Assembly: GCA_946183625.1 (NCBI GenBank) | Contig: CAMHCL010000097.1 | Location: 1 to 5,970, forward strand | Length of the DNA stretch: 5,970 nucleotides | Direction: 5' to 3' | Source of the DNA: an uncultured Lachnospiraceae bacterium | Lineage (GTDB): Bacteria; Bacillota; Clostridia; Lachnospirales; Lachnospiraceae | Part shown: piece after piece, positions 1 to 5,499 of the stretch | Numbering within the stretch: position 1 is the stretch's first letter | How the letters are laid out: each line of letters begins with the position of its first letter | Position numbers and translations under genes: made by a program | Notes under the pieces: generated by a model | Databases searched by the model: none | Told to the model about the DNA's origin: nothing | Seen by the model: the letters and a program-made list of their open reading frames with translations, nothing else

Positions 1-384
1 AACACGCTTTTCAACGTCTGTCAGATTGAATATGTGTGGAATTCCAGGCTCGATTGCAGTAATACATCTAGGATTCTTACATTTCTTAATATTTACAAGT
101 CTTTCAGGAAGAGCTACCTTCTTCTTCTCAATAGTAACTCCGTCCTTGATTATGCTGACAGTTATCTCAGGATCGATATATCCTATAACATCCAGGTCGA
201 TATCGTACTCATCCTTGTCTATCTTGATTATGTCCTTCTTACCCATCTTCTCAGACTTTACATTCTGGATCAGGGCTACGCTGCAGTCCAGTTCATCAAG
301 TCCCAGATCATAATACAGGGTCATACCCTTTCCTGCTGATATATGGTCAAGCACTATGCCATTCTGAATACTATCTATCTTCAT
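1..384 (-). CDS. pyrI: Aspartate carbamoyltransferase regulatory chain PyrI (C-terminus cut by the window edge)
   Basis: This is the regulatory chain of class B aspartate transcarbamoylase. It holds catalytic trimers together in the dodecamer and binds CTP/UTP (inhibition) and ATP (activation). The 128 codons present align with the Escherichia coli chain over their whole length: Asp13-His14 in the N-terminal GIVLDH stretch, Lys54 in MGKKDIIKID, and Lys87 before ALPER match its nucleotide-binding Asp19, His20, Lys60 and Lys94. The zinc domain starts with Cys102 and Cys107 (CKNPRC, Cx4C). The second Cys pair should lie just beyond the left edge, because the family is usually about 140-155 residues long. 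The ATG is one base after the pyrB stop, and its GGAGGT ribosome site lies inside the last pyrB codons, so the two are probably co-transcribed and translationally coupled. Retained effector residues suggest normal allosteric control, which is inference. Identification is secure. Confidence 0.95.
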   Translation of the reverse strand, partial: MKIDSIQNGIVLDHISAGKGMTLYYDLGLDELDCSVALIQNVKSEKMGKKDIIKIDKDEYDIDLDVIGYIDPEITVSIIKDGVTIEKKKVALPERLVNIKKCKNPRCITAIEPGIPHIFNLTDVEKRV

Positions 385-385
385 A

Positions 386-1306
386 CTACTCTACCTCCAA
401 ACCAAGCAACTTCATAATGAGTGCCATTCTTACATACTTTCCGTATCTAACCTGCTTGAAGTACAGGGCTCTAGGATCCTTATCTACAGATGGAGATATC
501 TCATTTACTCTTGGAAGCGGATGAAGGATGATCATGTCATCCTTTGCAAGACGCATCTTCTTGGTATCCAGGATGTAGGTATCCTTCAATCTGATGTAAT
601 CGGCTTCATTGAAGAATCTCTCTCTCTGAACTCTTGTCATATAAAGGATATCCAGCTCGCCGATGCTGTCCTCAAGAGATGTAACCTCTACATACTCCTG
701 ACCGGCAGGCTTAATAACTTCTTCTATTATATATTCAGGAACCTTAAGCTCTGGTGGTGATATAAGCACAAACTTGATATTCTTATATCTGGACATAGCC
801 TTTATAAGAGAATGTACAGTACGACCGAACTTCAAGTCTCCGCAGAGGCCAATGGTCATATCATCCAGCTTGCCCTTCTCTTCTACTATTGTAAGTAGGT
901 CTGTAAGTGTCTGCGTAGGATGGTTATGTCCGCCATCACCTGCATTTATAATAGGAACCTCTGCATACATGGAAGCAAGCTTCGGAGCACCCTCATTCGG
1001 ATGTCTCATTGCAATGATATCTGCAAAGCATCCCACAACTCTTACAGTATCCTCAACACTTTCACCCTTTGATACAGATGAATCCTGAGCTGATGAGAAT
1101 CCGATCACATTTCCACCCAGCTCTATCATAGCAGACTCGAAACTAAGTCTGGTTCTTGTACTTGGCTCGTAGAACAGAGTTGCTATCTTCTTGTTCTTGC
1201 ATACAGAATTGTACTTCTCCGGATTTCTTACTATATCTCCCGCAAGAGTCAGGATGTCATCCAGTTCCTGCTGAGTCAAGTCCATAGGATCGATTAAATG
1301 TTTCAT
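386..1306 (-). CDS. pyrB: Aspartate carbamoyltransferase catalytic chain PyrB
   Basis: This enzyme transfers the carbamoyl group of carbamoyl phosphate to L-aspartate, giving N-carbamoyl-L-aspartate, the committed step of pyrimidine synthesis in the cytoplasm. At 306 residues it has the usual family length. Visible motifs are the carbamoyl phosphate loop STRTR (49-53) after FYEP; the mobile loop Ser76-Ser77...Lys80-Gly-Glu; MRHP (100-103); HNHPTQ (127-132); GDLKFGRTVHS (156-166); the aspartate-binding Arg225 in MTRVQ; and HPLPR (262-266). All catalytic positions I can place are intact. The ATG at 1306 is preceded six bases upstream by GAGGGA (1313-1318). The following gene, pyrI, starts one base after its TAG stop. 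The gap upstream, to the neighbouring carbamoyltransferase, is 88 bases and holds a terminator hairpin but no convincing promoter. Confidence 0.98.
   Translation of the reverse strand: MKHLIDPMDLTQQELDDILTLAGDIVRNPEKYNSVCKNKKIATLFYEPSTRTRLSFESAMIELGGNVIGFSSAQDSSVSKGESVEDTVRVVGCFADIIAMRHPNEGAPKLASMYAEVPIINAGDGGHNHPTQTLTDLLTIVEEKGKLDDMTIGLCGDLKFGRTVHSLIKAMSRYKNIKFVLISPPELKVPEYIIEEVIKPAGQEYVEVTSLEDSIGELDILYMTRVQRERFFNEADYIRLKDTYILDTKKMRLAKDDMIILHPLPRVNEISPSVDKDPRALYFKQVRYGKYVRMALIMKLLGLEVE
393..398 (-). promoter_or_regulatory. Ribosome binding site of pyrI, inside the end of pyrB
   Basis: GGAGGT on the minus strand, eight bases before the pyrI ATG at 384. These bases also encode the Glu-Val near the PyrB C-terminus (LEVE). 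Ribosomes finishing pyrB therefore cover the pyrI start site, which would favour balanced synthesis of the two chains. Confidence 0.85.
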
Positions 1307-1394
1307 AGTTTGTCCCTCGCTATAGATATAAACGGTTTAATAGTAAAATGTACTGCCGCAATAAAGCCCCGCTAAAAACAGCAGGGCTTTATAA
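1307..1394 (-). other. Leader region between the carbamoyltransferase gene and pyrB
   Basis: This short gap holds the terminator hairpin, about 40 AT-rich bases and the pyrB ribosome site. The best SigA-like pair is TTTACT, a 17-base spacer, then TATAGC, but its start point would fall on the pyrB ribosome site, so I do not accept it. Other pairs match the consensus in only three or four bases per box. I see no PyrR-type binding hairpin. pyrB may depend on a weak promoter here or on read-through from upstream. Confidence 0.4.
1361..1392 (-). terminator. Hairpin terminator after the carbamoyltransferase gene
   Basis: The arms 1361-1373 and 1380-1392 pair over nine base pairs (ATAAAGCCC with GGGCTTTAT), a single C/A mismatch, then three more pairs (GCT with AGC), closing a six-base loop. 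It starts two bases after the TAA stop of the gene at 1395-2330. Read on the minus strand, the descending arm ends CTTTAT and then TG, so the U-rich tail is short. It is probably a moderate terminator that may let some transcription through into pyrB. The same stem could also act in the other direction. Confidence 0.75.
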
Positions 1395-2330
1395 TTAACA
1401 TTTCTTAAGCAAATAATACATAACAGCCTTCTCCGCATGTCTGCGGTTCTCAGCCTGATCGAGAATTGTCTCCATGTGCTTCTTCTCAACACTTTCAGAA
1501 ATCTCAAAACCAACATGCATAGGCATGTCGTGGAATACAAGAGCGTCACTTCCTTCAAGGAAGTCATCATTGATCTGATATGGCATCATCTTAGCAAGTG
1601 TCTCTTCCTTCTGCTTCTGATAAGCAGGATTGTTGAAGAACTCCATATCTACCCATGTATCTGTATAAACGATATTCATCTTCTTAACATATTCTTTTGC
1701 TTCCTCCATGCTCATAGCAGGATCAAGCTCGATGTAATATCCTGTTGCCTTAGCATCCTCATAGAAATCAGGACCACATGCAGTATTGTTAACTAATGGT
1801 GTAAGTCCATAAAGTTTACCACACTTCATTTTCGCAAAGAACTCAACAAGTGAATTAAATACGTTATTCTTAGCACCGATGTACATGAAGTTAACATCCA
1901 GTGAACCGAACTTCTCAATCACTGTAAGTGCATCAGCAAGGATCTGACAAGGATGGAAAGAACTGTCACAGCCATTGATAAATGGAACTGTAACATTATC
2001 TCCGAACAACTCAACTGTCTCATTCTTAACCAGTCTTGCCATAATGATATCTACGTTTCTACACACATAACGGATTTCCGAAACCGGCTCGCCGAGAACA
2101 AAATTCGAATCCTCCCAAAGCTGGTTGAAGTAATGTCCGCCAAGCTCCGTAATTCCTGTTGCAAAGGACAGGAAAGTTCTGGTAGATGTCTTCTCAAAAA
2201 GAGTGTAAAGCATCTTGCCATCAAGGGAATGTGCGTACTTCTCAGGATCCTTCTTCATGTCCTGAGCGATCTCAAGTATCTCCATCAACTCCTCTGAAGA
2301 GAAGTTTTTGAAATTAAGCATATTTTTCAT
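1395..2330 (-). CDS. Carbamoyltransferase of the ornithine/putrescine type, divergent acceptor site
   Basis: Residues given from the ATG at 2330 (311 residues, normal for the family). The carbamoyl phosphate half is typical: FEKTSTRT (45-52), LGGH (63-66), FHPCQ (125-129) and the C-terminal DQAENR (291-296). The ornithine-type features ING (118-120), YIGAKNNVFNS (150-160) and YTDTW (222-226) separate it from PyrB and from the knotted acetyl- and succinyl-ornithine enzymes. The acceptor side differs from ornithine carbamoyltransferase. The usual DxWVSMG reads DTWVDME (224-230), the usual HCLP reads HDMP (267-270), and the last Arg of STRTR is Phe53. Ornithine normally contacts the Ser-Met and Cys-Leu of those motifs, so citrulline synthesis is possible but not assured. 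The longer in-frame start at 2387 is rejected: its GGGAG sits only two to three bases from the ATG, whereas AGAGGG lies eight bases before 2330. The gene has its own promoter and terminator. Confidence 0.85.
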   Translation of the reverse strand: MKNMLNFKNFSSEELMEILEIAQDMKKDPEKYAHSLDGKMLYTLFEKTSTRTFLSFATGITELGGHYFNQLWEDSNFVLGEPVSEIRYVCRNVDIIMARLVKNETVELFGDNVTVPFINGCDSSFHPCQILADALTVIEKFGSLDVNFMYIGAKNNVFNSLVEFFAKMKCGKLYGLTPLVNNTACGPDFYEDAKATGYYIELDPAMSMEEAKEYVKKMNIVYTDTWVDMEFFNNPAYQKQKEETLAKMMPYQINDDFLEGSDALVFHDMPMHVGFEISESVEKKHMETILDQAENRRHAEKAVMYYLLKKC

Positions 2331-2338
2331 TATGTTTT

Positions 2339-2344
2339 CCCTCT
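2339..2344 (-). promoter_or_regulatory. Ribosome binding site that fixes the carbamoyltransferase start
   Basis: AGAGGG on the minus strand, eight bases before the ATG at 2330. It supports that start over the in-frame ATG 57 bases upstream. Most of it (GAGGG) can pair with CCCTT at 2354-2358 across a ten-base loop, so it may be partly hidden in the mRNA. Confidence 0.75.
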
Positions 2345-2417
2345 TCTTATCACAAGGGCACACCTGCATAAAGTCACCTGCAGACATTACTCCCTATGTA
2401 TATTCAACAATAAGAAT

Positions 2418-2446
2418 AGTATATCTATGACATTAAATCATTTCAA
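2418..2446 (-). promoter_or_regulatory. SigA-type promoter of the carbamoyltransferase gene
   Basis: On the minus strand TTGAAA (2441-2446), a 17-base spacer, then TATACT (2418-2423); each box matches the consensus in five of six bases. The -35 box starts only three bases after the metK stop. Transcription would begin near 2411 and give a leader of about 80 bases. No terminator separates metK from this promoter, so metK transcripts may also run into the gene. Confidence 0.75.
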
Positions 2447-2449
2447 GTG

Positions 2450-3643
2450 CTAATTTGCCAGATAAGTCTGCAATTTCTCCACCATATCTGTCTTCTCCCA
2501 AGGGAGTTCTACATCAGTACGGCCGAAGTGTCCGTAAGCTGCAGTCTGCTTATAGATAGGGCGTCTCAAGTCAAGCATTTTGATGATTCCGGCTGGGCGA
2601 AGATCGAAGTTCTCTCGTACTATCTCAGTAATCTTAGCATCGCTGAGTTTTCCTGTTCCGAAGGTATCAATGCTTACAGATGTTGGTTGTGCAACACCGA
2701 TAGCATATGACAGCTGGATCTCACATTTATCAGCAAGTCCTGCTGCAACGATATTCTTTGCCACGTATCTTGCTGCGTATGCTGCAGATCTGTCTACCTT
2801 TGTTGGATCCTTTCCAGAGAATGCTCCGCCGCCGTGACGTGCATATCCACCGTAGGTATCAACTATTATCTTACGGCCTGTAAGACCTGCATCACCCTGA
2901 GGACCACCGATTACGAAACGGCCTGTAGGATTGATGAATATCTTAGTTTTCTCATCAACCATGTCAGGAGGAAGGATTACATTTATAACATAATTCTTGA
3001 TGTCATCATGGATCTTCTCCTGTGAAACTTCTTCGCTATGCTGTGTTGATACAACAACTGCATCTATTCTAACCGGCTTGCCTTCTTCGTCATACTCAAC
3101 TGTAACCTGAGTCTTTCCGTCAGGTCTGAGATATCCCAGAAGTCCACTCTTTCTTACCTCTGTAAGTCTGAGAGCCAGCTTGTGAGCAAGTGCTATAGGA
3201 TAAGGCATAAGTTCCGGAGTTTCATTTGTTGCATAACCGAACATAAGTCCCTGATCACCAGCTCCGATTGCCTCCAGCTCCTCATCTGTCATCTGGTTTT
3301 CTCTTGCCTCGAGAGCCTTATTAACACCCTGTGCTATATCTGCTGACTGCTCATCGATTGCAACTATAACACCGCAGGTGTCACAGTCAAATCCATACTT
3401 GGCTCTGTCATATCCGATCGATCTTACAGTATCTCTTACTATCTTCTGAATATCTACATAAGCGCTTGTTGTTATCTCACCCATTACAAATACAATACCT
3501 GTTGTACAAGCTGTTTCACAGGCAACACGGCTGTTTGGGTCCTGTCTGATGAGCTCATCCAGTATCGCATCAGATATCTGATCGCAGATTTTATCCGGAT
3601 GTCCTTCTGTTACTGATTCCGAAGTAAAAAGTCTTCTTTCCAT
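2450..3643 (-). CDS. metK: S-adenosylmethionine synthetase (methionine adenosyltransferase)
   Basis: The enzyme makes S-adenosylmethionine from methionine and ATP, releasing phosphate and diphosphate. It works as a cytoplasmic tetramer that needs Mg and K ions. The 397 residues fit the family. Visible motifs are GHPDK (14-18) with the substrate-binding His15 and Mg-binding Asp17, the signature GAGDQGLMFGYA (127-138), INPTGRFVIGGP (237-248), the glycine-rich phosphate loop GGGAFSGKD (271-279) and DRSAAY (284-289). The ATG at 3643 is chosen because GGAGGT (3648-3653) lies just before it; an in-frame TTG at 3655 overlaps that ribosome site and would add four residues of no known role. A SAM-I riboswitch with a terminator lies upstream, so the product should switch off its own gene. 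The enzyme is complete and ordinary. Confidence 0.98.
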   Translation of the reverse strand: MERRLFTSESVTEGHPDKICDQISDAILDELIRQDPNSRVACETACTTGIVFVMGEITTSAYVDIQKIVRDTVRSIGYDRAKYGFDCDTCGVIVAIDEQSADIAQGVNKALEARENQMTDEELEAIGAGDQGLMFGYATNETPELMPYPIALAHKLALRLTEVRKSGLLGYLRPDGKTQVTVEYDEEGKPVRIDAVVVSTQHSEEVSQEKIHDDIKNYVINVILPPDMVDEKTKIFINPTGRFVIGGPQGDAGLTGRKIIVDTYGGYARHGGGAFSGKDPTKVDRSAAYAARYVAKNIVAAGLADKCEIQLSYAIGVAQPTSVSIDTFGTGKLSDAKITEIVRENFDLRPAGIIKMLDLRRPIYKQTAAYGHFGRTDVELPWEKTDMVEKLQTYLAN

Positions 3644-3678
3644 CACTACCTCCAATTAGTACATTTTATAAAATAAAT

Positions 3679-3705
3679 AAAAAATCCGGCTCGCAAGGAA
3701 CCGGA
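3679..3705 (-). terminator. Riboswitch-controlled intrinsic terminator ahead of metK
   Basis: On the minus strand UCCGGUUC (3698-3705) pairs with GAGCCGGA (3685-3692) over eight pairs with one G-U wobble, closing a five-base loop, followed at once by six U (3679-3684). Its ascending arm overlaps the antiterminator by UCC, so only one of the two hairpins can form. It ends 35 bases before the metK ATG. Confidence 0.9.
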
Positions 3706-3730
3706 ATTTGACTTTACACTATCAAATCCC
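3703..3730 (-). promoter_or_regulatory. Antiterminator hairpin of the metK riboswitch
   Basis: GGGAUUUGA (3722-3730) pairs with UCAAAUUCC (3703-3711) over nine continuous pairs, one of them G-U, around a ten-base loop. Its first GGG is also the end of the riboswitch P1 stem, and its last UCC is also the start of the terminator stem. When SAM stabilises P1, this hairpin loses its 5' arm and the terminator can form. This is the standard S-box attenuation arrangement, read here directly from complementarity. Confidence 0.88.
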
Positions 3731-3840
3731 TTATTGTTCGGTACTATCGCACCGCTCCGGTCAGCACCTTCCACCAGTAAACTGATATGGGGTTGCTGTG
3801 GTTTCAACGTCCCTTGTGACTCCACCACTCTTAATAAGAG
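3728..3840 (-). promoter_or_regulatory. SAM-I (S-box) riboswitch aptamer ahead of metK
   Basis: It binds S-adenosylmethionine in the nascent RNA and turns metK off. The 113-base aptamer has P1 CUCUUAU (3834-3840) with AUAAGGG (3728-3734); the conserved AAGAG and GGAG; P2a GUGGU with ACCAC; the kink-turn side GAAACC; the invariant GCAACC; a P3 arm CCAU...GUGG with an inner CAG/CUG; AAGGUGCU; and P4 CGGU with ACCG. The core thus agrees with the S-box consensus. The P2b/L2 part is unusual: the normal GGG-ACUGG-CCC is replaced by GUC-ACAAGG-GAC, and the usual UGGC partner of the J3/4 pseudoknot is missing. Expression platform and metK follow directly. The 60-codon reading frame at 3646-3828 is only a shadow of this RNA. 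Confidence 0.95.
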
Positions 3841-3865
3841 AGTTTATTTTTTTCACACTTCTATG

Positions 3866-3894
3866 AACTTACAACAAATGTAGCGGATTGTCAA
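3866..3894 (-). promoter_or_regulatory. Promoter of the metK riboswitch transcript
   Basis: Minus strand TTGACA (3889-3894, a perfect -35 box), a 17-base spacer, then TAAGTT (3866-3871, a weak -10 box). Transcription would start near 3859, about 20 bases before the aptamer, and give a leader of some 216 bases. It is divergent from the promoter at 3923-3951. Confidence 0.65.
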
Positions 3895-3922
3895 TAGAAT
3901 CCACGACCTTTATCATTAAGCT

Positions 3923-3951
3923 TTTACATTCACCTTAATAAATGGTAAAAT
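3923..3951 (+). promoter_or_regulatory. Extended -10 promoter of the HIT/epimerase unit
   Basis: TTTACA (3923-3928), a 17-base spacer, then TAAAAT (3946-3951) preceded by TGG, which gives an extended -10 element. The start point would be near 3958, leaving a leader of about 30 bases before the ATG at 3988. It stands back to back with the metK promoter, with about 28 bases between the two -35 boxes. Confidence 0.75.
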
Positions 3952-3987
3952 GTAATGTATAGGTTATATTCGGAGGTAACGACTAAA

Positions 3988-4407
3988 ATGACTAAAGATG
4001 ATTGTATTTTTTGCAAGTTAGCCAACGGTGTTTTCCCAACTCACACCGTTTATGAAGACGAAGATTTCAGAGTTATCCTGGATGCCAGTCCGGCAAACTA
4101 CGGCCATTCTCTGATCATCCCAAAACAGCACAGCGACAATCTGTTCTCACTTGACGAAGAGACTGCACGTAAGGTCCTTCCACTCGCTGCAAAGATCGGA
4201 CGTGCTCTTACAGACACATTAAAATGTGACGGCATCAATGTTGTTCAGAACAACGGAACTGCCGCAGGACAGACTGTTTTCCATTTCCACACTCACGTCA
4301 TCCCAAGATATGATGATGATAAATGTGGTATCGGCTGGCCTCAGAAAACTGTAGAGGATGACGCTCAGGCTGAGCTGGCAGCGAAGATATCATCAGCCAT
4401 TAACTAG
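3988..4407 (+). CDS. HIT-family (Hint-like) nucleotide-binding protein
   Basis: The 139-residue protein has the histidine triad HFHTHV (99-104), with His101 as the expected nucleophile, and the N-terminal CIFCK, whose Cys6 and Cys9 together with His48 and His99 would make the zinc site seen in many Hint relatives. GHSLIIPKQH (39-48) and NNGTAAGQTVFH (88-99) are also typical. Family members hydrolyse purine nucleoside phosphoramidates or adenylates; the physiological substrate in bacteria is often unclear and cannot be read here. I chose the ATG at 3988 over the in-frame ATG at 3955 because GGAGGT (3972-3977) stands ten bases before it and the family starts just before the CxxC. The epimerase-like gene follows after 13 bases, so the two are likely one operon, though no functional link is evident. 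Confidence 0.95.
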   Translation: MTKDDCIFCKLANGVFPTHTVYEDEDFRVILDASPANYGHSLIIPKQHSDNLFSLDEETARKVLPLAAKIGRALTDTLKCDGINVVQNNGTAAGQTVFHFHTHVIPRYDDDKCGIGWPQKTVEDDAQAELAAKISSAIN

Positions 4408-4412
4408 GGGGG
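4407..4412 (+). promoter_or_regulatory. G-run ribosome binding site for a TTG start
   Basis: Six G in a row, starting with the last base of the HIT stop codon, lie eight bases before the TTG at 4421. This spacing selects TTG over the in-frame GTG at 4412, which overlaps the G-run, and over the ATG at 4358 inside the HIT gene. Confidence 0.7.
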
Positions 4413-4420
4413 TGTTTGAT

Positions 4421-5428
4421 TTGAGTTACAAAGCAGAGATTAAAGATTACAAAGGAAAGGATGCCATATATATGACTGCCGGAAAGTACACGGCCATAGT
4501 TGCTCCTTTCAACGGCAGCAATCTTCAGGAAATGCGTGATGTTGAGAACGATATAGAGTTCTTCCGCAAGGATGATTCCTTCACAGCCGAAGACCTCAAG
4601 GGATTCGCAGAAGTGTATGGTTTCCCAACTCTTCTCTTTCCAAACAGACTTGAAGATGGAGTATTAAAATGTACTGACTACACTTACACATTCCCTATTA
4701 CAGATGTGGAGGGAAATAACCATCTCCATGGTTTTCTGCATCTGAGAGAACATACTATTGTAAGTGTTGAATCCACCGCGGACAGTGCAATTGCAAAGAC
4801 TGAGTATGTATATGACGAGAACGATCCGTTCTTCAGTACATTTCCAGTTAAGTTAAAAGCAGAATTTACATTCACTCTGAAGGATGATGGAATGAGTTAT
4901 GAATTCACTGTTACTAATCTGTCCGACAGACAGCTTCCTTACGGAGTATGTAACCACACTGCTATGAATGGTCCATTTACTTCCACAGGTGAACCGCTGG
5001 ACACAAGACTATATGTGACCATCGGTGCCAAGTGGTTGCTGAACGACAGAGGAAATCCTACAGGTGATACAATTCCTCTTGATAACCATGACAAGCAGTA
5101 CCAGACTGGTTCTATGATCCCGGTAAAGCATAAGCTGGATAATGATGTTTATAACATGGATACTGATGAGGTTGATGGTCGTCCATTCCGTGGTGCCATC
5201 GCAACTGATATAGCCACAGGCAAGAAGATATTCTACGAAGTAGATGACAACTTCAAGTTCTGGGTTTTATGGAATGACGGTGGTGAGAAGGGCTTCTTCT
5301 GTCCTGAGCCTATGACTTGGATGATAAATGCACCAAATCTTCCACTTTCATTTGCTGAATCAGGATATCTGGAACTGGCTCCTGGACAATCTAAGACTGT
5401 GTACGAGCACATTTATTCAACTAAATAG
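4421..5428 (+). CDS. Aldose 1-epimerase (mutarotase)-like protein
   Basis: The protein has 335 residues from a TTG start and the galactose mutarotase-like beta-sandwich pattern. NRLEDG (75-80) matches the NR..DG motif, NNHLHGF (99-105) holds the conserved LHG histidine His103, and CNHTAMNG (177-184) holds His179, which matches the catalytic histidine of the usual TNHTYFN. Glu296 in CPEPMTW is the best candidate for the catalytic base, as in YihR-type relatives; this placement is from memory. The family interconverts alpha and beta anomers of aldoses in the cytoplasm; no signal peptide is visible. The exact sugar is unknown. It follows the HIT gene by 13 bases and precedes a cellobiose phosphorylase gene, which makes glucose or cellobiose anomers plausible substrates by context only. 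A strong hairpin terminator follows 31 bases after the stop. Confidence 0.88.
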   Translation: MSYKAEIKDYKGKDAIYMTAGKYTAIVAPFNGSNLQEMRDVENDIEFFRKDDSFTAEDLKGFAEVYGFPTLLFPNRLEDGVLKCTDYTYTFPITDVEGNNHLHGFLHLREHTIVSVESTADSAIAKTEYVYDENDPFFSTFPVKLKAEFTFTLKDDGMSYEFTVTNLSDRQLPYGVCNHTAMNGPFTSTGEPLDTRLYVTIGAKWLLNDRGNPTGDTIPLDNHDKQYQTGSMIPVKHKLDNDVYNMDTDEVDGRPFRGAIATDIATGKKIFYEVDDNFKFWVLWNDGGEKGFFCPEPMTWMINAPNLPLSFAESGYLELAPGQSKTVYEHIYSTK

Positions 5429-5459
5429 TTGTTAGAGAATGATTTAACAGCAGAATATA

Positions 5460-5499
5460 TAAAAGAGGGTAAAACTTTGTTGAGTTTTGCCCTCTTTTA
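5460..5499 (+). terminator. Long hairpin terminator of the HIT/epimerase unit
   Basis: The arms 5460-5475 and 5484-5499 pair over 16 bases (AAAAGAGGG and AAAAC with GTTTT and CCCTCTTTT, one T-G wobble) around an eight-base loop. The U residues form the end of the descending arm, and the stem is near-symmetrical, so it could act in both directions. Its loop and descending arm also hold the -35 box of the next promoter. Confidence 0.88.

Noticed and set aside
26..339. Plus-strand open reading frames opposite pyrI
   Set aside because: The minus strand encodes a clear PyrI with zinc and nucleotide-binding residues; the plus frames are low-complexity shadows without ribosome sites.
1313..1358. 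Promoter-like pair TTTACT, 17 bases, TATAGC ahead of pyrB
   Set aside because: Its transcription start would fall on the pyrB ribosome site, leaving no usable leader.
1307..1394. PyrR-type attenuator or pyrimidine-sensitive leader ahead of pyrB
   Set aside because: No PyrR-binding loop consensus and no antiterminator competing with the hairpin; the hairpin fits better as the terminator of the upstream gene.
2331..2387. Longer start (ATG at 2387) for the carbamoyltransferase
   Set aside because: The extra 19 residues have no match to the family, the GGGAG before it is too close to the ATG, and the ATG at 2330 has a well-spaced AGAGGG.
2401..2418. Inverted repeat TATTC, eight bases, GAATA over the carbamoyltransferase start site, considered as an arginine-repressor box
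   Set aside because: The half-sites point the wrong way for the TGAAT-ATTCA operator and are only five bases long in AT-rich DNA; chance is likely.
3646..3828. Open reading frame of 60 codons upstream of metK
   Set aside because: It lies across the SAM riboswitch, antiterminator and terminator, has no ribosome site, and its sequence is explained by the RNA structure.
4358..4420. ATG start at 4358 for the epimerase-like gene
   Set aside because: It would overlap the HIT gene by 50 bases in another frame, lacks a ribosome site, and the added residues are simply the HIT coding sequence read out of frame.
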